DNA of 64,000 nucleotides. Source: Diatrype stigma. Taxonomy: Eukaryota; Ascomycota; Sordariomycetes; Xylariales; Diatrypaceae. The stretch is taken from contig JAKJXP020000059.1 in assembly GCA_022225965.2 (NCBI GenBank), positions 186,001 through 250,000 on the forward strand, given 5' to 3'. Shown piece after piece: positions 48,327-58,676 of the stretch. Position 1 is the first letter of the stretch; each line of letters starts with the position of its first letter. The notes under the pieces were generated by a model that worked only from the letters and a program-made list of their open reading frames with translations, was not told the origin of the DNA and did no database searches. Position numbers and translations under genes: made by a program.

Positions 48327-50164
48327 TCAAGAAGTACTACTCGTGCAGTTTATCTGAAGGAGGTCGTCGTCGAGGTTTCGACACTCGTAAACAGGGGGCT
48401 CGCCGCTTGGAACGTTGACCGCGATGTCCTCGACTCGAATATTGCTACATCGCTACACCGGCCAGAAACTCCAATATCAACATTGGTTCACCTATGTGAC
48501 TTGAGTTATCAATAGGGTCAGAGAGGATGAACTTACGTCTGGGGCGCTGCAGACTAGGGAGCCCGCCTGAGGATCTAGTTTGGTGGACACCACCCCGTCG
48601 AAATTCCGCATGGTTATGTCCTCGATCGTGAGATTGGCCTAGAGTCATCATCACATGATGACGGGTCGGTCAGCGGCTAACTTCTCCACCGGGATGATGG
48701 CATGGAGCGACTCACGGGAAATTCGGTGCAGAGAGTCTGGTTGTCCTGCCCGTAGCACTGCGTGATCGTGATCGCCCGGTCGTTGTTGTGGTGGTGGAAG
48801 ACATCGTAGGTCACATTTCGCACATGGCCCAGTCCGCCTCCGCCGTTGAGCAGGTCTTGGAACTTGGACTCGATACCGGGCCAGACCTTGATGCGGGCGC
48901 CGTCGCTCGCGTTCGCCATGGTGATGTTGTAGATATAGAGGTTCTCCACTATATCCGTTTCCCCCTTGTATTGGCCAAGAGATCCGATACTGATGCCATG
49001 CGAGCCTGTGCAGTCCAGGTTTTGTACCACGACATTGGTACTGTTCGGTTTGAAAGAGACACAGTCTTGTAGGGTAAGTCTAGCAGTCAGAATATGCACC
49101 TTGTAACTGAATACAAGCCCTTTAGTTGGCCAACGCTGAGATACGTAGACTTACCATCCGTGTTGATGATGTAAGAATCCTGGATGACAACTCCATCAGA
49201 TCGGTATGTATCCCAGCCATCCGCGTTTGATATCTTAGTTCCATTTTCGCTCTATGGAGGATTGAAATTAATCTTTGGTAGTAAACAAGATGGTTGCCAG
49301 CATTGATTGTCTCTTACCGTGGCTCTCAGGTCCATGTTGCTTATCAGAATATCGGTACTGTTAGCAATGATATTAAACCACTGCAGCGGAAAGTTAGTAT
49401 CATTCCCTGCTAATGGGCTGACTTTTTGAAGTCCTATAATCAGTTTTATAACTTGGGATAGGCGGGCTCACGTTGGGAGGGTTACGCATGCGCAGATTTG
49501 ACATTGTGCCTCCCTGGAGACCATCAATGGCAAGCAGCATAGGCCGTAACAACTAGACGGAGAGGGCAATGGTGTTAGTTACTTCGAGTCTCACTGAAAG
49601 CCACATGCCGGAATATATCCAAGGCTATAGTCTCACAGTTGAATTGATGTGGGACTCCACCCAGTACGGTTCGCCATGGCCATCTATGACCGACTTGTCA
49701 TTGGTGAGGTCGCCGTATATGTTGACATCCTCGCCCCCTATCTTCCAGAACGTCGATTGGTTCTGGAAAGCGAACTTGAAGCTGTTTTCCGCCCAGTAGT
49801 AGATGTCACTGTCATCGAAGTGAATCTCGCCGGTGATGACGATATCTACATGCTTGAGGAAGGTAAGATCAAGCGGCGAACCAATCAGGTACGACCCGTC
49901 GAACACGATGGTGCCGCCATCGTTGCATTGGTCGAACGCGTCCAGGATCTGAGGCGCATCGTCGCGCTTCTCCTCCGAGCCCGGCGAAACGTAGCAGTAG
50001 CGGTCTTCGCTCCTCGGTGGAGAGAAAGGGATGGCTCTACCGGCGTCGAACGGGCTAGGCCGGATATCTGGTCGCGCAGGGGGTCCAACGGAGCGTTTAG
50101 CTGAACTTGGGGCTAGGAAGGAGAGAAGGCCCGCCAGCGTGCTGACTACCGTGTTTAACCTCAT
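48327..50164 (-). CDS. Secreted exo-polygalacturonase, glycoside hydrolase family 28
   Basis: Seven exons on the minus strand: 50164-49637, 49552-49472, 49380-49318, 49251-49155, 49065-48716, 48638-48537 and 48452-48327. They encode 448 aa with consistent phases. A signal peptide ([20 protein letters not shown]) starts the protein; the ATG at 50164 was chosen over an upstream in-frame ATG because it opens this peptide. GH28 signatures in order are [15 protein letters not shown], the catalytic aspartates in NTDDC (Asp256, Asp257), [11 protein letters not shown] (His279) and RIKVW (314-318). Several N-glycosylation sequons are visible, and the C-terminus is cysteine-containing ([16 protein letters not shown]). 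The pattern fits exo-acting galacturonan hydrolases, which release galacturonate from pectin ends. The acceptor of exon 5 is CAAG, less usual but needed for phase and conservation. The gene converges on the monooxygenase gene 111 bp away. Confidence 0.9.
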
Positions 50165-51979
50165 CTTCGTTCGTAAGATGGTAGATGGTAGTGTGACGGT
50201 GGAACCCTTGTCAGCTTCTCTCAAGGCAAAACTTCTTCCATTTGTACCCAAGTAAACCTTTCCGTTATATATATGCCGTGGAGCCCCAAGTGAAGGACCA
50301 GAACTATTCTGCTACTGCCCCTGCTATAGGTGGATGATTTGTGGGGGCCTTCGATCTGCAGATATATTCCCCACGAGTCGGCTGAAAGCCCTGCGATCAT
50401 CAGGAACACAATGAACTTTATCCCACCTTATAGCTGCAAGTCATTTCGCGTTTCGCGTCATAGTTGTAAGTTTGGAGATAAGTGACAAGGGGAACAGTGA
50501 ATAAGCAGGATATGTAGTTCACGCCAAGAACTGGGGCAGCTCGCCTCCCCCAAATGACCCCATCGCGCGGGATTGCAGCGGCCGGGTGGAACCCACTGTT
50601 GATATATATATATCCTTTGAGCTACCCCTTATCGCATCCCTATACAATGGACTATTGCGAGGAGTTCTATTCGGTTCCCTTCCTATAGACAGTATGGTCC
50701 GGATCGAAGAGAAGATTCCATCCCATACCTCTTAGTAGGGCACCGCCCTATAAGAAGACAATAGGGGGACATCCTAAGCTTCACCTTGGGTCATGATTGG
50801 AAGGAAATATGAGACTGTCTATATTTGTATATTGCCAAACGTCACTATGATATGCCTAGAGTGTATGATAAGTTGTGTGATTGTGAACCTTAGAATTGCA
50901 AGCACTTGACGAGTTCCTCGAACAAGCGTGTAGGGACATAGTCAGGGGCTCCTCTCAAGGGCACCGAGGGGGAGGAGCCCCTATTTTATTTATCTCTTTA
51001 TTTATTCAAACCTAGGGCGCCGGTGGACGGCTAGTCTACGTAGTACCTAGCAGCCTAGGTAGTGCTATCCTTATCACATAATCCCATGATATCTTGACCT
51101 CAATCTTTCCTGGTGATATCGCACGCTGGATTCACCGGTGACATGGTATTTGATGATCGCCAAATCTCCTTTGTTGCTTTGTATGAACTTAGGGCAAGGC
51201 TCCCGTGATGACTGGGTGCAGGTAAAAGGACAATATTTATCATGGTTTAGCAATGTCGAAGACTTCCATTCCTAAATAACCCTGCTAGTGTCATCTTCCG
51301 CGCTTTACCACTGGATGGTGCTCTTTGGATCAGGTCTGATGAAGCCGAAGGGTCGGTCCTTTGAACTGTATGTATGTACAATATTAGAAGTGTTAGATGT
51401 ATGTACAATCAGCCGCTGACTGGGAAGTTGGGGGCTAAATGCAGCTACAGACATGTGGTCCTGATCGGCGATTTCTAGTGGTCGAATCGGAATTTCGGCA
51501 ATGTAATTGGCTGGAGCAGAACAAAGACGGAGTTATCGGTCAGCTTGGAACCGTCGCCGTCGCCGTCACTGTTTCCTTTGCTACCTACGAAGTAAGTAAC
51601 TGCCTTAACCTGCCTTAACCTGCCTTAACCTGTCTTAACTGCCAAGGTTCCAGCGCTATCAGTGGAAAGGAGTGGGTCCCGGTTCCCGCCTTCACCCGAC
51701 TGCCCGACCACGACTACGTAGTAGTACGCAGGTACTTCCGGATTCTGTAAAAATTGTCACAATCTGGTCTGGTCTTTCTGGCCCTTTTCTTGTCTCTTTT
51801 TTCAACCCATCCGTAAAAAGCCTCAGCGCACTATAACCACCTCAACCTTACACGAACGGAAAAGCCAATTGAGCTTCCGCGTCTCTTCGTCCCCAAGAAG
51901 ATCTTAGGCAGATTCTCTTCTTCCTCTCTCCACTCACTTCTTTTCCTCATCGCACCTCAGATCTACTTCTGTCGTCGCA
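50165..51979. promoter_or_regulatory. Intergenic: divergent promoters of GH28 and phosphate carrier genes
   Basis: No gene seen. A TA microsatellite lies at about 50602-50612, and an imperfect CTTAACCTGC repeat at 51605-51640. The last 200 bases are pyrimidine-rich with CTTCT blocks, the expected leader of a highly expressed fungal gene such as the phosphate carrier. Confidence 0.45.
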
Positions 51980-53391
51980 ATGGCCTCCGAAGCTAAGAAC
52001 AAGGTCGATGCCGCCTCTCGCGTGGCCGCCGCCAACGCTCCTGGCCAGCTCAGCGGTTTCTCGCTCTACTCCAGATTCGCCCTTGCCGGTGCTATCTGCT
52101 GTTCCGTCACCCACGGCAGTTTGACTCCCGTCGATGTGTACGTTCACCTCCAGTTGCTACATGCTGCTTAGAAATCCAGATTCCGTGCCTTCCATGTTTC
52201 CTTGCCGAGCTCATGCCGCTGGCGAGTGGGTGGCCGGATCCCCGATGACCTCGGCATTGGGCTTTGCTGGTGAAAAAAGTGAATCGTTCATCAAAAACTA
52301 ACAAGCAATGCTCGATACAGCGTCAAGACGAGAATCCAGCTCGACCCTGCGACGTACAACAATGGCATGATCGGTGGTTTCCGCAAGGTCATTGCGAACG
52401 AGGGTGCCGGCGCTCTCCTGACCGGTGCCGGTCCTACCTTCGCCGGTTACTTCCTCCAGGGTGCTTTCAAGTTCGGCGGTTACGAGTTCTTCAAGCAGCA
52501 GTCCATCAACTACTTCGGCGTTGAGAATGCTACCAACTACCGGACCGGTGTCTACCTCGCTTCCGCCGGTGCCGCCGAGTTCTTCGCCGATATTGCCCTC
52601 TGCCCTCTCGAGGCCACCCGTATCCGTCTCGTTTCCGAGCCCACGTACGCCAACGGTCTTATCGGCGGTTTCAGCAAGATGCTGAAGTCCGAGGGTATCG
52701 GCGCTTTCTACGCTGGTTTCGGCCCTATCCTCTTCAAGCAGTAAGTCAACAGTTCGCCGGTTTCCGTTGTTTGCTCGTTGGGGTATCTTGTGTCTTGTGA
52801 TGGATGATGGCCTGGCTTACTGAGTATAACTAGGATCCCCTACACGATGTCCAAGTTCGTCGTCTACGAGAAGGTCGCCGAGGCTGTCTACCGCAAGTGG
52901 CCCAAGAACACCTTCTCGGACGGCATGCAGACCGTCGTCAACCTGGGCTCCGGTCTGATCGCCGGTTTCGCCGCTGCTATCATCTCCCAGCCCGCCGACA
53001 CCATGCTGTCCAAGATCAACAAGTCCAAGGGTCTCCCCGGTGAAGGCACCACCAGCCGTCTGATCAAGATTGCCAAGGAGCTGGGTCTTCGTGGCTCCTT
53101 CTCCGGCATTGGTGCCCGTCTTGTCATGGTCGGTACCCTGACGGCCGGCCAGTTCGCCATCTATGGCGATATCAAGAAGGCACTTGGCGCTACAGGTAAG
53201 AATCTCCGTCCCCTTGATTTCTTTTCAGGGCTTGCACTTGGAGCCTTGGCCTTAAATTGTACCATTTGAATGGTTCATGGTCATGCCCAATTAGAAATAT
53301 ATATGAGCAGCCCCATGAACCTCCCAGATGTATCAAGTACAACCTTTACTGACTGATGGATTTAACAGGTGGCGTTGAGATCGGCAAATAA
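51980..53391 (+). CDS. MIR1: Mitochondrial phosphate carrier
   Basis: Four exons, 51980-52137, 52321-52740, 52834-53195 and 53369-53391, encode 320 aa with consistent phases; the last exon is only 23 bp. Three mitochondrial-carrier repeats are visible, each with its PX(D/E)XX(K/R) signature: PVDVVKTR spanning intron 1, PLEATRIR and [25 protein letters not shown] and the C-terminal TGGVEIGK identify the phosphate (PiC/MIR1) branch rather than ADP/ATP or tricarboxylate carriers. The protein lies in the inner mitochondrial membrane and imports phosphate with protons for ATP synthesis. Codon use is strongly biased to C/T-ending codons, as in highly expressed fungal genes. The N-terminus is short, without an obvious cleavable presequence, as in many carriers. 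Confidence 0.96.
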
Positions 53392-54402
53392 GCGATTCCT
53401 CCCGGATTGCGGAAGGTGGAGGATGTAATAATCGGCAAATGAGACGACAACTTCCCCCTCAATGCATCTAGTCCTCGTTGCATCGCGTTGATTGGGGCAT
53501 ATGTGGAGGAGGGCGATGGTCGTTTATGATACTTTGGGCAGCTTGAGCATTAGATTCCCCAGGCAAAGCTGCTTTTATATGATCGTTTGAGTTTTCATGT
53601 TGCATTTAGACAGGACGGCATCGGAACTGGATTTTGCGGGCTTCTCTGGGCAAGTGCTGTGTCATTTGTCCACGGAGTCTTCGAGAGGAGAAAGAAACGT
53701 CTCATGCTTGATTCCTAGGCCCCTCCCATCTGCAACGAGCAACGAACGGATGTTTCACGTCATTCGTCATCTAGAACATAGAGCCCAGTAAGCTACCTTG
53801 AAAAAAGCAAGAGGCAGGATACGATACTTCCAGAAGGAGGTTGTATAATATCATAGACAGAGATTCGCTTTGTTCACAAATCTTCACTCTGGCCCTGCAG
53901 TGTTCTGACAGAAAGCAAAGAAGAAACGCAAGTTGCTTACCCCCTTGTCTAGGTAGTCTGGGGTACCGAACCAGAGGCTCGCCCAGCTTGCTTCGTATTT
54001 AGATCGAACTGAAGTGAGAAATGTACTATATACTATCTGGCTGAGATTTGAATAATAGCTTGTGAACTTGTTCATTGCTATCAACATGTCGCACCTCACA
54101 GCCCCTATTTGCGTCTGTATTTCCCAGACCAGCAGCAACGAATGATATCAAAACAGGATCACCTGGCTTCATGCATGTGCCGTCGGCAAGTGACTTACGC
54201 AAAAACTTAGACGATTGTAAATGAGACAGGCGACATCAAATCGTCGCCGCTATTCAGCCATATACCCCTTCAAGTACACATAGTCGACCGGCAGAGACAA
54301 GTTTCTTGTTCCTCTCCTCCCTTCTCCTGCCTTTCCCTACCCTACCCCATCCTATCCCTTGCCATTAGTCCCATTCCTCGGCTTTCCAACACGGCGATCA
54401 TC
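53392..54402. other. Convergent intergenic region
   Basis: About 1 kb between the 3' ends of the phosphate carrier and an SDR gene. No gene or clear repeat; pyrimidine-rich near 54308-54360. Confidence 0.4.
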
Positions 54403-55681
54403 TCACGCCATCTTCCCGGGGACGAACGGGTGTCCGGCGCTCAGGCCACCATCGACAGCCCAGGCCTGGCCGTTGACGTAGCTGGCCTCGTCGGAGCCGA
54501 GGAAGAGGGCGACGCGGGCGACCTCGTCGGCGACGGCGGCGCGGCGGGCGGGGTTCAGCTGGCCGATCTTGGCCTGGGTGCCGCGGGCGCGCGCGGCCGC
54601 GAACGTCGGCGCCGTCATGCCCGTCTCGATCAGGCCCGGGCACACGGCGTTGACGCGCACCCCGGTGCCCGCCAGCTGGTACGCCGCCGTCTGCGCCACC
54701 GAGATCACGGCCGCCTTGGACGCCGCGTACGGCGTCGTCCCCGCGTTCGACCGCAACCCCGCCACCGACGCCGTCGCCACGATGCTGCCGCCCGGCTGCG
54801 GCTTCGCCGCCGACGTCTGCTGCATGGCGGGCGCGGCGTACTTGGCTGCTAGGAAGACGCTGTTTGGCGATGTCAGCAAATTAGTGAGTAAGGAAGAAAG
54901 GGTGCCCAGTCCCGAAGGGGGAGGGAGATTGAAGCCAAAAAAACAAACGAACGAACCTCGTGACATTGACATCCAGCACGCGCAGGAACTCCTCCTTGGA
55001 GAACTCGCCGAAGACGCGCAAGGGGCCGACGATGCCCGCGTTGGCGAAGAAGACGTCGAGCCGGCCGTAGCGCGCCACGGCGTCGGCGACGACGTCCCGC
55101 ACGGCCGCCTCGTCGGCCGCGTCCAGCTGCCGCGCGTGCACCTCCAGCCCGTCTGACGATGTGCTGTTGCTGTTGTTGTTGTAGAGGGCCGCCAGCTCGC
55201 GCGCGTGCGCCTCCAGGTGCGTCGCGTCCAGATCGCACACGTAGACGGCGCGCGCCCCGTTCTCGGCGAACTGGTGCGCGGCGGCGCGGCCGATGCCCTG
55301 GGGGGAGTTGGCGCCTTTTTGGAGGGGAGGGGGAGGGGCGGTTTGTTAGCGAGGAACATTCGTAGATAGATAGATAGAACAGATAAATCGATATATATAT
55401 ATATATTCAAGCAGCATAGCATAGGTGCTCCTTTTACGTAGTCACTTCTTGTCTGGTATAGGTGTGCATGCATGCACGTAGGTCGGCAGACGACCGAACG
55501 TACCGGTGATGATGACGACTTTCCCCTGCACCCGCGGGCCGGCCGACTTGCCCGCGACCTTCTGGATGGGCGGAAGAGCATCGTCGGCAGTGGCGCCGTT
55601 GCTGCTACTCCCCGTCCCCGCCGACGGCGGCGATAGCTGGTTTCCCAGCGCCTGGACTCGCTCCCTCGCTTGGCCGGACAT
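54403..55681 (-). CDS. Short-chain dehydrogenase/reductase (classical type)
   Basis: Three exons on the minus strand, 55681-55504, 55314-54957 and 54859-54403, encode 330 aa with consistent phases. The N-terminal 50 residues are a polar, low-complexity extension. The Rossmann core begins [18 protein letters not shown] (cofactor motif [10 protein letters not shown], about 59-68, with a two-residue-longer loop than the usual TGxxxGIG). CDLD after the second strand suggests NAD preference. Then come [10 protein letters not shown], Ser210, Tyr223 and Lys227 (YAASK), the CPGLIETGM motif and the end [18 protein letters not shown] repeat-coded asparagine run ([10 protein letters not shown]) expands one loop. 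The substrate cannot be told. Exon 3 was joined through an AACAG acceptor, giving [13 protein letters not shown], which is the family consensus. The promoter side faces the GH12 gene. Confidence 0.9.
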
Positions 55682-57506
55682 ATTTATCGTACCTCGGTGA
55701 TATGGCAGGCGGTGATATCATAGGTGAGAAGTAGGCAAGTTGCTAGCTGGGTAGATCTAATTAAGTTTCCCTTTTCAATTCTGAGCCTCCGATGTTAAAA
55801 GGGATCAAAAAAGGAATAAAACTGAAAATGGACCAAACTACGTAGATCGACTACTCACACTGTCGTCTTTACACCTTAACTCTTGACCGCCGACCCCGAA
55901 AGAGGCAAAGCAGCTTCCCATCGTGGGTTGGCGAGAGGCGCGTCTGGGGAAGCTGAGCTAAACAAAGTGGGGGGTTGGAGCTGTGCAACGGAGTTGCCGA
56001 GGCTTTGCGAACCGGGACGAGGGGCTGTTGTGCTCTCATAATCCCCGTTATGTTATGAGAGAAAGTATGGAGTAGCTGTATGAAAACCATGTATGTAGCG
56101 TCAACAGCCTCCATGAACGATGGTGAACATGAATAGCTAGCGGTAGCTGTAGTATAATCGAGAATGTCGTCGAATAGCCGTCCTGGACTGGGTTTGATTT
56201 CGTTAGCCGAAATGCCCCCCTGAAGGTAGTATGCGATTGCCAGTCGGTATTGTGTCCAGTAGGCCCAGTAGACAACATCTCAGTCAGCCCCTTGTCCCGA
56301 AGAAAGGCTTGCTGCTGGGCTGTATTTGAAGCTCGGGATTGACCATTGAAGAAACTTGGTATAATTAATGGAACACAGCCCAAAAAAATGTGTTTCTATC
56401 ATATAACATCGCAAGAGTTGCCCCCTTTCCATGAATCTCGAACAGAATGACGTACGTCCTTCAGGGCCATCAGATATAATCAATAGAATACAGACACCGG
56501 CGAATATAAGACCGAGACTGTCGTTAACTATATAGTATGTAGGTACTGTGTAATAGCAGCAGCATAACTGAACGGACATCGCGAAAATACAATGCTACCG
56601 CGCCAATCCCTCGGCCAGCTTCCTCTTCCCCTTCATTCGTACTGAGTATACCGTCTACTGACCAAGTATGAAGTACGCGCATCCAGCTTACGAACGATCG
56701 TCTCACTGGAACTCCCTTGTTTACCTAATAGCGTAGTGCCTAGATATATACATACATAGGTATTAAAAAGACCCACGAATTGTATTGGATGGCGAATGAA
56801 AGGAAATCTCGATTGCCATGTTTCGAGTCGTTGCCCGTATACTTTCGTATGCCGCTCCGGGTTTCCCATAGATTAAAAGTAGCCCCGGAAGCCAGCGAAA
56901 CGACGGGTTTCCACCAATCGCGGGACGATAGGGGCAGTGGCAGCTACGGCAGCGGGGTCTATCCTGCCACCCCCCACCGGGCTATCTAGCCCTACCGGCA
57001 TACGGACCACCAGCCTCCTCGAGGACGCGATGCCCGAAAACGACGGGTGCCCCGATGAGGCCGACGTTGGGTGGGGCGCTAACAAGGAGCTGGCATCATC
57101 ATGTGTTCTATTAGGCACTACTTTGTCCTGTGATTGCAGCCCGCGGCGATCGGTCGTTTATTCACGGAGTCTTCATCACCGTTGGATGGGACTATTTTCC
57201 CCGGCCGGTCTAACAAGATCACTGGCGGTGGTGGCGGCGACGTGATGGAGCCAATCCGCGTCCCCTGTTACCTTCCCCCTTTCCCTAAGTATGCGACGAT
57301 GGAAATTGGGGATGCTTCACAAAGATTGAAAAGGATAGCTCCGCCATTGCGCAAACTAAAGTGTCTGTCAGTCTCCCCTGCTAACTAACATTCGTTTTCT
57401 CCGCCTATCTCTGTATTCAACATCCGTCCGTTACCTATCTGCATTCCATCCTCCCAACCCAAACCTCGTATAAGGAAGAGCAGACATTCATTACCTACAC
57501 ATCAAG
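55682..57506. promoter_or_regulatory. Divergent promoter region between an SDR gene and the GH12 gene
   Basis: 1.8 kb without a supportable gene. The right 600 bp is GC-richer and carries the candidate sites listed separately. Confidence 0.4.
56972..57076. promoter_or_regulatory. Candidate XlnR-type and CreA-type sites upstream of the GH12 gene
   Basis: A near-palindrome with arms GGGCTA and TAGCCC and a 2-base centre lies at 56979-56992; read on the minus strand it contains GGCTAG, which fits the XlnR/Xyr1 core GGCTAR. CCCCAC (56972-56977; GTGGGG in reverse) and GTGGGG (57071-57076) fit the CreA consensus SYGGRG. Both regulator types are known to control cellulase and xylanase genes. The sites are 430-535 bp upstream of the ATG. 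Binding is inference. Confidence 0.35.
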
Positions 57507-57933
57507 ATGATGAAGCCCAGCCTCCTCCTCATCCTCGCGTCTACCGCCGGCCTCGGCCTAGCCCTGGCCTCGCCGACGCGCACGGTCGAGAAGCGCGCGA
57601 CGACCTTCTGCGACCAGTGGGGCTCGCTCGAGACGGGCGGGTACATCGTGTACAACAACCTGTGGGGCCAGGACTCGGCCGACTCGGGCGAGCAGTGCAC
57701 GACGGTGGAGGGCGTGGATGCCGGGTCGGGCGGCCTCGCGTGGTCGACGGCGTGGAGCTGGACGGGGGGCGATTACAACGTCAAGTCGTACGCCAACGCC
57801 GTGCGGCAGGTCGACGCCAAGGCGCTGTCGGAGGTCTCGGCCATCCCGTCGAGCTGGTCGTGGAGGTAAGTGCATAGGCATAGGCATAGGCGCAAGCACA
57901 AGCACAGCCCACAGCGTAGTTAAGGAGATTTTG

Positions 57934-57981
<48 letters not shown>

Positions 57982-58464
57982 CCAAGGAGAGATTCCCTTC
58001 TCGATGTTACCGAACCGAACCAAACTAACATGCCCGATCCACCAACCGATAGCTACTCCGGCACCGGCCTCGTCGCGAACGTAGCCTACGACCTCTTCAC
58101 GTCGTCCACGGCCACCGGCGACGCCGAGTACGAGGTGATGATCTGGCTGGGGGCGCTGGGGGGCGCGGGGCCGATCTCGTCGACGGGCAGCGCGGTGGCG
58201 TCGCCGGCCGTCGCCGGCGCCACCTGGGACCTGTACTACGGGCTCAACGGGCAGATGAAGGTGTACAGCTTCGTGACGCAGAGCGCCGACGCGAAGAGCG
58301 CCAGCTTCAGCGGCGACCTCGCCGACTTCGTCGCCTACCTGGCCGACAGCCAGGGCTTCCCCCGCGACAGCCAGTACCTGCTCAGCGTCGGGGCGGGGAC
58401 CGAGCCGTTCGTCGGCTCCGAAGCCACGCTCACCACGACCGCGTACTCGCTGGACATCAACTAG
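57507..58464 (+). CDS. Secreted endoglucanase/xyloglucanase, glycoside hydrolase family 12
   Basis: Two exons, 57507-57865 and 58053-58464, encode 256 aa (phase 2/1). The signal peptide ([20 protein letters not shown]) is followed by a Kex2-like KR site before ATTFCDQW. The GH12 beta-jelly-roll is recognised from [66 protein letters not shown] and [15 protein letters not shown]. By comparison with Trichoderma Cel12A, Glu147 (YEVMIWL) is the nucleophile and Glu237 (GTEPF) the acid/base. Length is normal for a single-domain enzyme, with no carbohydrate-binding module. The enzyme should cut beta-1,4-glucans or xyloglucan outside the cell. Its 187-bp intron contains a 44-base T run. Either of the two first ATGs could start translation. 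The gene converges on the LRR gene 212 bp away. Confidence 0.95.
57936..57979. repeat. 44-base T homopolymer in the GH12 intron
   Basis: An uninterrupted T run on the coding strand, starting 70 bases after the donor and ending 73 bases before the acceptor. Its true length may be uncertain because such runs are hard to sequence. Confidence 0.9.
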
Positions 58465-58676
58465 GTGGATACAAAAAAAGAATGTCATGCATGGGTGAGG
58501 AGGATCAAAAGCAGTTTTGGTTTTTTGGGGTGTTCTATATTCTTCCTTATTTTGTACATGTTCCGTTGGACCCGCAGTGACATATGTTGCTGCTTCAGTA
58601 CTGTACATATTTGCGACGATTCTGTAGGGATAATCATGAGTACAAAGAAGTGCCATCCATCCCAGAAATACGCTAC

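Noticed and set aside
54403..55581. Single long frame reading through both introns of the SDR at 54.4-55.7 kb
   Set aside because: It joins exon 3 to intron sequence and to the wrong frame of exon 2. The three-exon model restores the SDR motifs in order.
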